From assembly GCF_014648695.1 (NCBI RefSeq), contig NZ_BMRP01000001.1, forward strand, positions 702,294 through 766,293: DNA of 64,000 bases. The letters are read 5' to 3'. The position numbers and the translations under genes are program-made. This stretch comes from Streptomyces albospinus (GTDB taxonomy: Bacteria; Actinomycetota; Actinomycetes; Streptomycetales; Streptomycetaceae). Below, piece by piece: positions 36,697 to 44,340 of the stretch (position 1 is the first letter of the stretch; the number at the start of each line of letters is the position of its first letter). Under the pieces are notes generated by a model that ran no database searches, was not told the origin of the DNA, and saw nothing but the letters and a program-made list of their open reading frames with translations.

Positions 36697-37653
36697 TCAG
36701 GCAGCTGCTCGACTCGTGCTGTCCGCCGGAGTGGCGGCGACCTCCGCGACCGCACCGTCGGCCTCGGTCGCGCCGGGCTCCGTTTCCGGCTCGCCGAACC
36801 ACGCGACCCCGACGGCCCCGGCCACCGCGACCACGAATCCGAGGACGGCGACCCAGGCGAAGCCCGGACGGGAGGAGTCGCCGAGCCACAGCACCCCGAG
36901 GATGCCGGGGACCACGGTCTCGCCCACCACCAGCGCCGCCGTCGCTCCGTTCACCGAACCGATCTGGAGCGCGACGGTGTGCAGGTACATCCCGCCGATG
37001 CCCGCGACGAGGATCGCGTACAGCGCGGGGTCGCCGAGGAGGGAGGGCAGATGGAACGGATCGATACCGTTCAGCACCCGCACGCCGACGCCGAGGGCGC
37101 CGAAGCCCAGGCCGGAGAGCAGGCCTGCGAGGATCGCGGCCCGCCCGCCGAGCAGTCGCACGACCAGGGTGCCGCCGCCGATGATCACGACGGACGCGAC
37201 CAGCAGCCACCAGTGCGTCGCAATCGGGGTGTCGCCGCTGCCCTCCGGCCCCGCGGCGGTGGCCAGCAGCACCAGTGCCGAGCAGACGACGCCGATGGAG
37301 GCCCATTCGGGGCGGGTGAGCCGGATGTTGAGGAGCCTGATGCTCAGGACGGCCGTGATCACGAGGTTCGCGCTGATCACGGTCTGCGAGAGGAAGAGGG
37401 GCAGCAGCCGGGCGGCGAGTGCGCCGAGCCCGAAGCCTATGAAGTCCAGCACCGTACCGACCATGAACTCCCAGGTCACAGCGGCCTTCGCGGTGGACGA
37501 CAGGCTGGGGCCGCCGTGCTGGGTGACACCGGTGGTGGACGCCTTGGCCGCCTCCCGGCGGGCGGACTTACGCGACCCCACCGCCTGTAGGACCGAACCC
37601 GTGCCGTAGCAGGCGGATGCCGCTACGGCCGTCAGAAGGCCGATGATCACCAA
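36697..37653 (-). CDS. DMT/EamA-type membrane transporter
   Basis: 318 residues, leftward. About ten hydrophobic helices (first: MVIIGLLTAVAASACYGTGS; last: WVAVLGFVVAVAGAVGVAW) and an Ala/Glu-rich cytoplasmic tail of about 30 residues. Two internally similar halves fit the drug/metabolite transporter superfamily, NIPA or EamA type. The substrate is unknown. It converges with thiQ and is separated by 126 nt from the LOG gene on the same strand. Transport of thiamine is not implied, since it is on the opposite strand without a riboswitch. Confidence 0.8.
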   Translation of the reverse strand: MVIIGLLTAVAASACYGTGSVLQAVGSRKSARREAAKASTTGVTQHGGPSLSSTAKAAVTWEFMVGTVLDFIGFGLGALAARLLPLFLSQTVISANLVITAVLSIRLLNIRLTRPEWASIGVVCSALVLLATAAGPEGSGDTPIATHWWLLVASVVIIGGGTLVVRLLGGRAAILAGLLSGLGFGALGVGVRVLNGIDPFHLPSLLGDPALYAILVAGIGGMYLHTVALQIGSVNGATAALVVGETVVPGILGVLWLGDSSRPGFAWVAVLGFVVAVAGAVGVAWFGEPETEPGATEADGAVAEVAATPADSTSRAAA

Positions 37654-37779
37654 GAGCTCCGTTCGCGCACTGCATTACCTGTTCATTACCTGGCCTGGCA
37701 GACGCGCATTTCGGGACGGGAGTTGCCTCGGCGGGCAAATAGATCTCTCGACGGTCGAAGGATCAGGAACAGGTCGCCG

Positions 37780-38934
37780 TCAGGGACCGGCCTCCGCCGC
37801 GAGGCGTGCCAACGCCTCCGGGACGTCGTCCACCGAATCCACCAGGGCGATCCGTGCCGCCATGGGGCGGTCGGCCGCCAGCGCCCGGAGCAGCGGCCAC
37901 GTCGGCAGCTCCTCGGTCCAGTGCTCGCGGTTCACCAGCACCATGGGGGTCGGTTCGCCGCGCGACCGGTAGTAGTTCGGGGTCGCGTTGTCGAAGATCT
38001 CCTGAACGGTCCCCGCCGCACCCGGAAGGAACACCACGCCGGCATGGGACCGGGCCAGCAAGCCGTCCTCACGGAGCGCGTTGACGAAGTACTTCGCGAT
38101 ATGCGACGCGAAGGGGTTCGGCGGTTCATGGCCGTAGAACCAGGTGGGGATGCCGACGGAGGCGCCGCCGCCCGGCCGGCTCCGGCGCACGTCGAAGGCG
38201 GCCCGCGCCCAGTCGGTGACGGAGGGCCTGAAGTACGGCGCCTTGGACAGGAGCTCCAGCGCCGAGTCGAGCATGCCGTCCTCGAAGGGCGCGGCGTAGG
38301 CGCCGAGGTTCGCCGCCTCCATGGCGCCCGGGCCGCCGCCGGTCGCGACGGTCAGGCCGTCTCGGGTGAGCCGGCGGCCGAGCCGGGCCGCGCCCGCATA
38401 GGCGGCGGAGCCGCGCTCCAGGGAGTGGCCGCCCATGATCCCGACCACGCGCGAACCCGCGAGATGCTCGTCCAGGGCGTCCGACACCGCATCGTCGTGG
38501 ATGCTCCGCAGTATGGAGGCGAACACATCGCCGCCCGCCTTGGTCTCCTGGTACCAGTGGTACGCACGGGCGTCCGGGGTCGCGTCGTAACCGGCGTCGA
38601 CCAGCCCCTCGAAGAGCTCGTCCGGTGCGTACAGGCTGCCGCGATACGGATCGACCGGCAGGCCCGGTACCGGCGGGAAGACCAGTGCGCCCCCGGCACG
38701 TACCTTCGCGGCGGCGTCCGGCTCCATGGCGCAGCCGAGGAAGACGGACTCCGCGGTATCCGTACTGAGCAGCGCGAAGGTGCGGTCCGTCAGATCGAGG
38801 GACCGAACGCGGTATCCGGCGAGGCTGCCCGAAGCGGCGACCCGGTCGAACGCCGTGATGGAGTCGATCTCCTGGCCCCGCTCGCGGGGGCTGCGGGACA
38901 CCGGGGGCTCTGAATTCGACCGCACGCCCGCCAT
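37780..38934 (-). CDS. LOG family (lysine decarboxylase-like) nucleotide hydrolase
   Basis: 384 residues, from ATG 38934, one nucleotide beyond the marR stop. The LOG fold is shown by IMGGHSLERGS, TGGGPGAMEAANLGAYA and LPGAAGTVQEIFD; the last replaces the common PGGxGTxxE with PGAAGTxxE. Classic LOG enzymes release cytokinin or nucleobase from ribotides; this is a longer subgroup with an N-terminal domain of about 130 residues, substrate unknown. It is the second gene of a marR-LOG operon, so it may be under that regulator. Confidence 0.85.
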   Translation of the reverse strand: MAGVRSNSEPPVSRSPRERGQEIDSITAFDRVAASGSLAGYRVRSLDLTDRTFALLSTDTAESVFLGCAMEPDAAAKVRAGGALVFPPVPGLPVDPYRGSLYAPDELFEGLVDAGYDATPDARAYHWYQETKAGGDVFASILRSIHDDAVSDALDEHLAGSRVVGIMGGHSLERGSAAYAGAARLGRRLTRDGLTVATGGGPGAMEAANLGAYAAPFEDGMLDSALELLSKAPYFRPSVTDWARAAFDVRRSRPGGGASVGIPTWFYGHEPPNPFASHIAKYFVNALREDGLLARSHAGVVFLPGAAGTVQEIFDNATPNYYRSRGEPTPMVLVNREHWTEELPTWPLLRALAADRPMAARIALVDSVDDVPEALARLAAEAGP

Positions 38935-38935
38935 G

Positions 38936-39343
38936 TTAGGTCCGCAGTGACTGCACCAGGGGTGCGAGCAGCCCGTCTTCGGCCGCGGCATCGAGTGCGG
39001 AGCGCAAGGCGCTGTCGTACGTCGGGCGCGCTCTGTTCTGTACGTCCCGGCCCTCGTCGGTGATCACGCTGTAGACGCCGCGCCGGTCGTCGGCGCACAG
39101 GTCCCGGCGGGTCAGGCCGGACGACTCCAGACGCGAGGCCAGCCGGCTGACCGAGCTCTGATTGAGGCCGATGAGGTCGGCGAGCTCCTGCATGCGCAGC
39201 TCGCCCTCGTCGGCCTCCGCGAGCCGGGCCAGTGCGCGGTACTCGGAGAGGCCGAGGCTGTGGTGCTGCTGAAGGGCCTTCGCCAGCTCCTGCTCGACAC
39301 GCGTGTGCAGCGCGCCGAACCGGTCCCAGTGCTCCGCGTCCAT
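38936..39343 (-). CDS. MarR family transcriptional regulator
   Basis: 135 residues, leftward from ATG 39343. A winged helix-turn-helix is visible (LRMQELADLIGLNQSSVSRL; LESSGLTRRDLCADDRRGVY), with the basic wing DDRRG. MarR dimers are usually repressors released by phenolic or oxidised ligands. The gene reads away from a RidA-like gene and is followed directly by the LOG gene, so the 150-nt gap between marR and the RidA-like gene probably holds shared operators. The ligand is unknown. Confidence 0.92.
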   Translation of the reverse strand: MDAEHWDRFGALHTRVEQELAKALQQHHSLGLSEYRALARLAEADEGELRMQELADLIGLNQSSVSRLASRLESSGLTRRDLCADDRRGVYSVITDEGRDVQNRARPTYDSALRSALDAAAEDGLLAPLVQSLRT

Positions 39344-39411
39344 CGCCTTCTGCCTTCTCCCGTTGCCGGGCTGCCGTGTGGTCTTCCTGCTGTGCGTTCT
39401 TCGCCGAGCTC

Positions 39412-39440
39412 TTGACAGCAGCGTACATGCAGCAGAAAAT
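39412..39440 (+). promoter_or_regulatory. Candidate promoter for the RidA-like gene
   Basis: TTGACA (39412-39417), a 17-nt spacer, then GAAAAT (39435-39440). The -35 is perfect and the -10 matches four of six. It lies 53 nt before the start codon and is overlapped by the palindromic repeats, which suits repression by MarR. Confidence 0.55.
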
Positions 39441-39468
39441 TATGTATGTGCATGCAAGGGATGCTTGC
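39426..39468. promoter_or_regulatory. Candidate MarR operator between marR and the RidA-like gene
   Basis: CATGCA (39426-39431) and TGCATG (39449-39454) form an inverted repeat around an A/T-rich core (AAAATTATGTATG), rare in this GC-rich window. A second inverted repeat, GCAAG-GGATG-CTTGC, overlaps at 39454-39468. Both overlap or follow the candidate promoter. Confidence 0.5.
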
Positions 39469-39493
39469 GCATGGATCGTTGAGGGGGAGAGTC

Positions 39494-39916
39494 ATGTCGA
39501 CGACCGGTGTCGCTGCGGCCGGGAGTGCGCAGGAGATCGAGCGGATCGCCACCACGCCGGACTGGTATGAGCCGTACAAGATCTCGCAGGCCATCAAAGC
39601 GGGCGGCCTGATCCACGTCTCCGGGCAGACGGGGATCGACGAGCAGGGGCGGACCGTCTCGGACGACTTCCTGGCTCAGGGACGGCAGGCGTTCGCGAAT
39701 GTCGAGCGGGTGCTCGCGGCGGCCGGCGCCTCGTTCGCCGATGTGGTGAAGGTGGGCATCTTCGTGACGGACATGGCAGCCGGCCTCGACCAAGTCATCG
39801 CCCTGCGCGAGGAGTTCCTGTCCGAGCCCTATCCTGCCGACACCCTCCTGGAAGTGTCGTCGTTGGCCCAGCCGGACTGGCGAATAGAGGTCGAGGTCAC
39901 CGCCCTCGCCCGCTGA
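39494..39916 (+). CDS. RidA-like (YjgF/YER057c/UK114) family protein lacking the catalytic arginine
   Basis: 140 residues from ATG 39494, preceded by GAGGGGGAGA. The fold is clear (LIHVSGQTGIDEQGRTV; QAFANVERVLAAAGASFADV; VTDMAAGLDQV; RIEVEVTALA). Active RidA enzymes have PAR at this spot for 2-aminoacrylate/imine hydrolysis; here the motif is PAD (Asp116), so the usual imine deaminase chemistry is unlikely and it belongs with non-catalytic or altered Rid subfamilies. It is divergent from marR-LOG and may be controlled by that MarR. The upstream A/T-rich DNA supports local regulation. Confidence 0.88.
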   Translation: MSTTGVAAAGSAQEIERIATTPDWYEPYKISQAIKAGGLIHVSGQTGIDEQGRTVSDDFLAQGRQAFANVERVLAAAGASFADVVKVGIFVTDMAAGLDQVIALREEFLSEPYPADTLLEVSSLAQPDWRIEVEVTALAR

Positions 39917-40120
39917 GGCCGATGCTTCAGGCTGCGTAGACGCCGACCGGCGGTCACTTCGCACCGCACCGCCCCCTACGACACCGCACGCGGTGGCCCG
40001 CAGCGCACCGATGTGCATGCAGCGCCACGACCGAACCGCAGCGCCGTTCCCCTGCCGGACTGTCGCCCCACCGTCCTGACCGATCCGCCACCGGCTGAGC
40101 CGGACGGCCTTCGGTGCCCC

Positions 40121-40147
40121 GCAGTGCCCGCAGTGCCCGCAGTGCCC
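40121..40147. repeat. 9-bp tandem repeat adjoining the permease stop codon
   Basis: Three perfect copies of GCAGTGCCC (40121-40129, 40130-40138, 40139-40147). A fourth, degenerate copy is formed by the last codons and stop of the leftward permease gene (TCAGTGCAC). The array looks like extension of the gene's 3' end, as at ffh. The rest of the 39917-40120 gap between convergent genes holds no gene I can support. Confidence 0.8.
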
Positions 40148-41308
40148 TCAGTGCACCAGCGGAAAGGTGGCCATCTCGGCGACGGTCCACGTCAGCGGGC
40201 CCAGCACCAGCGTGAGCGCGAGGGCGCGCAGTGCTGTGGCGCGGTGGAGGACGGAAACGGGTGCGCCGAGGCGGCGCAGGGCGGCGGTGGTGCGGGCGCG
40301 GGCCGACCGGGACTCCAGTGCGGCGGCCAGTGCGCTGGCGGTGACGCAGGCAAAGATGACCGATGTGCCGATGGTGGTCAGCGGTCCGACGGGATGGGAG
40401 GGAGCAGTTCCGTACACGGTGACGGCGGCGTAGGTCCCTGAGGCCACCGCGCACAGGACACCGAGCGGGCGGCCCAGGCGGTGCGACTCCTCCTGGAGTA
40501 CGCGTCCGGACAGCAGTCGCAGCGCGCCGGGGCGCCCCGCGCACAGCAGTTGTCCGGACAGATGCACCAGGCCGGGGCCGGCCAGGACGAGTCCGAAGGA
40601 GGCAAGCGCCCAGCCGGCCAGGACGCCCGGGGCGCTGCCGATCAGCTGGCCCGGGAGGGGGAGCTTCCCGCCGTGGGTGTCGGTGGCGGGGCTGGTGTAC
40701 GCCTCGATCGCCAGGCCCGCCGCGGTCAGGGCGACGCCCCACGGGAGGCCGGTGGGGGCTGCGGTGGAGTGTGCCTCGCTGTCGGCGTAGCCGGCGTCGT
40801 TGCGGGGGCGCAGCGAGACGGCGGTCGCCGCGGCGGCGGCGAGCGGGACGGCCGCCAGCAGCATGACGGATCCGGCGAGCGGCACCGGGTGGCCGGAGCC
40901 GAGCAGGTCGGAGTGGGCGCTGTCGGCGGTGGAGCCGCCGAGGTCGCCGCGGAGGTGGAGGAAGACGAGCAGAGAGAGGAGGACGCCGAGGACGCAGGAC
41001 AGTGCGGTGGAGGCCGCGGCGAGCAGGGTGAGCCGCAACGGGCCCAGGCCGGCGGCGGTCATGCCGCGCTGGAGGCGGGCGGCCGGGTCCGTACGGGCGA
41101 CGGAGACCGCGAGCTGTGCGGTGGCGGCGAGTGGGGCGGCGCACCACAGCAGGCGGGTCAGGGAATCGCCGGCGGTGGTGGGGTGGCCGGCGGCGTGGCC
41201 GAGGGCGGACAGCAGCAGGAATCCGGTGCCGGCGGAGGCGGCGGTGACGAAGAGACGGCGCAGCAGGACGAGGGGGTGGGAGCCGCGGGCTAGACGGAGA
41301 GCGAGCAC
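40148..41308 (-). CDS. ABC transporter permease-like membrane protein
   Basis: 386 residues, leftward from GTG 41308. About eight hydrophobic helices, with a large loop in the middle (about 150-200) and a C-terminal pair of helices. There is no recognisable FtsX or MacB motif, so it is called permease from topology and from its coupling to the ATPase gene, whose last 19 nt overlap its start. An export role is likely, with unknown cargo. It may act as a homodimer with the ATPase. Confidence 0.75.
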   Translation of the reverse strand: MLALRLARGSHPLVLLRRLFVTAASAGTGFLLLSALGHAAGHPTTAGDSLTRLLWCAAPLAATAQLAVSVARTDPAARLQRGMTAAGLGPLRLTLLAAASTALSCVLGVLLSLLVFLHLRGDLGGSTADSAHSDLLGSGHPVPLAGSVMLLAAVPLAAAAATAVSLRPRNDAGYADSEAHSTAAPTGLPWGVALTAAGLAIEAYTSPATDTHGGKLPLPGQLIGSAPGVLAGWALASFGLVLAGPGLVHLSGQLLCAGRPGALRLLSGRVLQEESHRLGRPLGVLCAVASGTYAAVTVYGTAPSHPVGPLTTIGTSVIFACVTASALAAALESRSARARTTAALRRLGAPVSVLHRATALRALALTLVLGPLTWTVAEMATFPLVH

Positions 41309-42030
41309 GCTGCCCTGCTTTCCTCATCGGAGGAGTCGGCGGTGGCGGGCACGGCGCCCGAGAGGCGGCCGTCGAGGAGGGAGAGGGCGCGGTCGGCGAG
41401 GGCGGCGACCTGGGGGTCGTAGGTCGCCAGGATCACGGTGATCTGGTGCGAGCGGGCCGCGGTCGTCAGGGTGCGCAGCACCTGGGTGCCGTCGGCGCTG
41501 TGGAGCGGGGCGGTCGGCTCGTCGGCGAAGAGCACCTGCGGGGTGGTGGCGAGGGCGCGGGCGATGGCGACGCGCTGGAGCTGGGACTGGTCGAGCCGTG
41601 CGGGGCGGCGGCGGGCGCACATGCCGACGTCGAGGCGGTCCAGCCATTCGACGGCGGTGTTCTTGGCAGAGCGGTGGCCGGCGCCGCGCAGCAGGAGGGG
41701 GAGGGCAGCGTTCTCCCAGGCGGTGAGTTCGGGGACGAGGTGGGGTTCGGTGTCGATCCAGCCGAACCGGTCGAGCCGCAGCCGTTCGCGGCTGGGGGAG
41801 GAGAGGGTGTGCACGGAGGCGCCGTTGAACCAGACCTCGCCCTCGGTGGGGACGATCTGTCCGGACAGGCAGTGAAGGAGGGTGGTCTTGCCGCTGCCGC
41901 GGGGGCCGGTGACGGCGACGATCTCGCCCTCCCGGACGCCGAGGGAGACTCCGGTGAGGGCGGTGGTGCCGCCGTGCATGTGGTGCAGGTCGCGAGCCCA
42001 GAGCACGTCGTTGTCAGGCGGGGCCACCAT
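41290..42030 (-). CDS. ABC transporter ATP-binding protein with degenerate signature motif
   Basis: 246 residues, leftward from ATG 42030, which follows AAGAGGTG on the minus strand; an ATG at 42084 would add 18 residues. Walker A GPRGSGKTTLLH and Walker B VLFADEPTA are intact. The signature normally read as LSGGQ is LDQSQLQRVAIARAL here. The D-loop region is APLHSADG rather than SALD. It may still bind ATP, but hydrolysis or dimer contact may be altered. It pairs with the overlapping permease gene; a LolD/MacB-like role is possible. Confidence 0.85.
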   Translation of the reverse strand: MVAPPDNDVLWARDLHHMHGGTTALTGVSLGVREGEIVAVTGPRGSGKTTLLHCLSGQIVPTEGEVWFNGASVHTLSSPSRERLRLDRFGWIDTEPHLVPELTAWENAALPLLLRGAGHRSAKNTAVEWLDRLDVGMCARRRPARLDQSQLQRVAIARALATTPQVLFADEPTAPLHSADGTQVLRTLTTAARSHQITVILATYDPQVAALADRALSLLDGRLSGAVPATADSSDEESRAACSLSV

Positions 42031-42151
42031 CTGCGCACCTCTTGCTTGTTCGCTGGTCCTTCCCCCGGCCGGGTGAACGACCACGGAGGGTATCGGTCAC
42101 TGGCACGGTAAGGACTCGCGACCCTCGACATTCGGTGCTCGGCAGGCACAA

Positions 42152-42197
42152 CGGCCCAGATTCACTCGTATGGCTTGAAGTGAGTGAATCTGGGCCG
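42152..42197 (-). terminator. Perfect 16-bp inverted repeat downstream of the aminotransferase
   Basis: The 16-bp arms at 42152-42167 and 42182-42197 are perfectly complementary with a 14-nt loop. It lies 47 nt past the 3' end of the leftward aminotransferase (stop at 42244) and before the start region of the leftward ABC ATPase gene. It probably terminates the aminotransferase mRNA. It is less GC-rich (GATTCACTC) than other terminators here, so it might also be a protein site. Confidence 0.7.
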
Positions 42198-42243
42198 CCA
42201 GATGCTCAGTTGTGTAGTAGCGAACCAAGGGGTGGCGCGAAGG

Positions 42244-43605
42244 TCAGAGCCTGGTCCACGCCTCGGTGAGGACGGAGCGCAGGATCTGCTCGATCTCGTC
42301 GAAGACGCTCTGGTCGGCGATCAGCGGCGGGGCCAGCTGGATGACGGGGTCGCCGCGGTCGTCGGCGCGGCAGTAGAGGCCGTTGTCGTACAGGGCCTTC
42401 GAGAGGAAGCCGTAGAGGACGCGCTCGGTCTCCTCGTCGTTGAAGGACTCCTTGGTGGCCTTGTCCTTGACGAGCTCGATGCCGTAGAAGAAGCCGTTGC
42501 CGCGGACGTCGCCGACGATCGGCAGGTCGTGCAGCTTCTGGAGCGTGCTGAGGAAGTTGCCCTCGTTGTCGAGGACGTGCTGGTTGAGGCCCTCGCGCTC
42601 GAAGATGTCGAGGTTGGCGATGCCGACGGCGGCGGAGACCGGGTGGCCACCGAAGGTGTAGCCGTGCAGGAAGGTGTTGTCGCCCTTGTAGAACGGCTCG
42701 GCCAGGCGGTCGGAGACGATGCAGGCGCCGATCGGGGAGTAGCCCGAGGTCATGCCCTTGGCGCAGGTGATCATGTCCGGGACGTAGCCGAACTTGTCAC
42801 AGGCGAAGATCGTGCCGAGGCGGCCGAAGGCGCAGATGACCTCGTCGGAGACGAGCAGCACGTCGTACTGGTCGCAGATCTCGCGGACCCGCTGGAAGTA
42901 GCCGGGGGGCGGGGGGAAGCAGCCACCGGCGTTCTGGACCGGCTCCAGGAAGACCGCGGCGACGGTCTCCGGACCCTCGAAGAGGATCTGCTGCTCGATC
43001 TGGTCGGCGGCCCAGCGGCCGAAGGCCTCGGGGTCGTCGCCGTGGATCGGAGCGCGGTAGATGTTGGTGTTCGGGACCTTGTGCGCGCCGGGGACCAGCG
43101 GCTCGAAGGGGGCCTTCAGGCCCGGCAGGCCGGTGATCGACAGGGCGCCCTGCGGGGTGCCGTGGTAGGCGACCGCACGGGATATGACCTTGTGCTTCAT
43201 CGGCTTGCCGGTGAGCTTGAAGTACTGCTTGGCCAGCTTCCAGGCGGTCTCGACCGCCTCGCCGCCGCCGGTGGTGAAGAAGACCTTGTTGAGGTCGCCC
43301 GGGGCGTAGTTCGCCAGGCGCTCGGCCAGCTCCACGGCCTTGGGGTGCGCGTACGACCACACCGGGAAGAAGGCCAGTTCCTGGGCCTGCTTGTAGGCGG
43401 TCTCGGCGAGCTCGACCCGGCCGTGGCCGGCGTTGACCACGAAGAGGCCGGCGAGGCCGTCGATGTAGCGCTTGCCCTTGTCGTCGTAGATGTTGGTGCC
43501 CTCACCGCGCACGATCGTGGGCACGGGGGCGTTCTCGTACGACGACATGCGGGTGAAGTGCATCCACAGGTGGTCGTACGCCGTCTTGGAGAGGTCGGCG
43601 CTCAT
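42244..43605 (-). CDS. Class III aminotransferase (putrescine/polyamine-type)
   Basis: 453 residues, leftward from ATG 43605. PLP-dependent class III enzyme: FFTTGGGEAVETAWKLAK, VAYHGTPQGALSITGLPG, VLLVSDEVICAFGRLG and the PLP-Lys region ITCAKGMTSGYSPIGA are present. Related enzymes move the amino group of putrescine or other omega-amines to pyruvate or 2-oxoglutarate (family knowledge). The setting, beside an Lrp regulator, an aminobutyraldehyde-type dehydrogenase and a polyamine-binding protein, supports polyamine catabolism. I recall related genes (SCO5655 region) studied in S. coelicolor. Confidence 0.88.
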   Translation of the reverse strand: MSADLSKTAYDHLWMHFTRMSSYENAPVPTIVRGEGTNIYDDKGKRYIDGLAGLFVVNAGHGRVELAETAYKQAQELAFFPVWSYAHPKAVELAERLANYAPGDLNKVFFTTGGGEAVETAWKLAKQYFKLTGKPMKHKVISRAVAYHGTPQGALSITGLPGLKAPFEPLVPGAHKVPNTNIYRAPIHGDDPEAFGRWAADQIEQQILFEGPETVAAVFLEPVQNAGGCFPPPPGYFQRVREICDQYDVLLVSDEVICAFGRLGTIFACDKFGYVPDMITCAKGMTSGYSPIGACIVSDRLAEPFYKGDNTFLHGYTFGGHPVSAAVGIANLDIFEREGLNQHVLDNEGNFLSTLQKLHDLPIVGDVRGNGFFYGIELVKDKATKESFNDEETERVLYGFLSKALYDNGLYCRADDRGDPVIQLAPPLIADQSVFDEIEQILRSVLTEAWTRL

Positions 43606-43688
43606 GCGCAAGCCTCGCTTCGCTCGGCGGGCTGGCATTCGTGCAGCGCGCACCTCTTGATGATTCGCTCGCTGTGCTCGCTCATGTG

Positions 43689-44171
43689 CTATCTCGTTCC
43701 CCAGGTGTAGGTCTGCTTCCGGAGCTTGAGGTACACGAAGCTCTCGGTGGATCGAACGCCGGGAAGCGTGCGGATCCTCTTGTTGATCATTTCCAGGAGG
43801 TGGTCGTCGTCCTCGCAGACGATCTCGATGATGAGATCGAAGGAGCCTGCCGTCATGACGACGTACTCGACTTCCTCCATGGTCGTCAGGGCGTCGGCCA
43901 CAGGGTCGAGGTCACCCTCGACATTGATGCCGACCATTGCCTGCCGACGGAAACCGACCGTGAGGGGGTCGGTGACCGCGACGATCTGCATCACGCCTTG
44001 GTCGAGCAGTTTCTGTACGCGTTGGCGTACCGCCGCCTCGGACAGGCCGACGGCCTTGCCGATCGCGGCGTACGGACGGCGCCCGTCCTCCTGGAGCTGC
44101 TCGATGATCGCCAGGGAGACGGAGTCGATCGACGGGGTGCCGTTTCTGTCACGAGTGGCCACGTCGTTCAC
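43689..44171 (-). CDS. Lrp/AsnC family transcriptional regulator
   Basis: 160 residues from GTG 44171; a TTG at 44204 would add 11. An N-terminal helix-turn-helix (SIDSVSLAIIEQLQEDGRRP; VGLSEAAVRQRVQKLLDQGV) and a C-terminal RAM ligand domain (MVGINVEGDLDPVADALTTM; SFDLIIEIVCEDDDHLLEMI) are present. Lrp-type proteins form octamers and sense amino acids or amines. It lies between the aminotransferase (same strand, 83 nt) and the divergent dehydrogenase, so it probably controls both. A 7-bp inverted repeat in the divergent gap may be its operator. Confidence 0.92.
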   Translation of the reverse strand: MNDVATRDRNGTPSIDSVSLAIIEQLQEDGRRPYAAIGKAVGLSEAAVRQRVQKLLDQGVMQIVAVTDPLTVGFRRQAMVGINVEGDLDPVADALTTMEEVEYVVMTAGSFDLIIEIVCEDDDHLLEMINKRIRTLPGVRSTESFVYLKLRKQTYTWGTR

Positions 44172-44209
44172 TGTGCACGAGGTTCGACTGTATGGCAACC
44201 CCAAATCGA

Positions 44210-44241
44210 TGAAATCAGTTGTGTAGCGATCGAGATTTCAC
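44210..44241. promoter_or_regulatory. Candidate Lrp operator in the lrp/dehydrogenase divergent gap
   Basis: TGAAATC (44210-44216) and GATTTCA (44235-44241) form an exact 7-bp inverted repeat with 18 nt between the arms. The setting is A/T-rich compared with the window. It lies next to the lrp start and upstream of the dehydrogenase promoter. Only the sequence match supports it. Confidence 0.45.
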
Positions 44242-44272
44242 TGATTCCGTTGTTCGATCGGCCTGGGTGTGT

Positions 44273-44300
44273 TGAAAACGTCGCCGTCGCGGCTAGGGTG
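44273..44300 (+). promoter_or_regulatory. Candidate promoter of the aminobutyraldehyde-type dehydrogenase
   Basis: TTGAAA (44273-44278), a 16-nt spacer, then TAGGGT (44295-44300) resembles a vegetative HrdB-type promoter. It lies 40 nt before GTG 44341 and just after the candidate Lrp site. Confidence 0.55.
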
Positions 44301-44340
44301 GGTATCCAACCACCGGATATCTGACTGAAGGGGGCGCACA

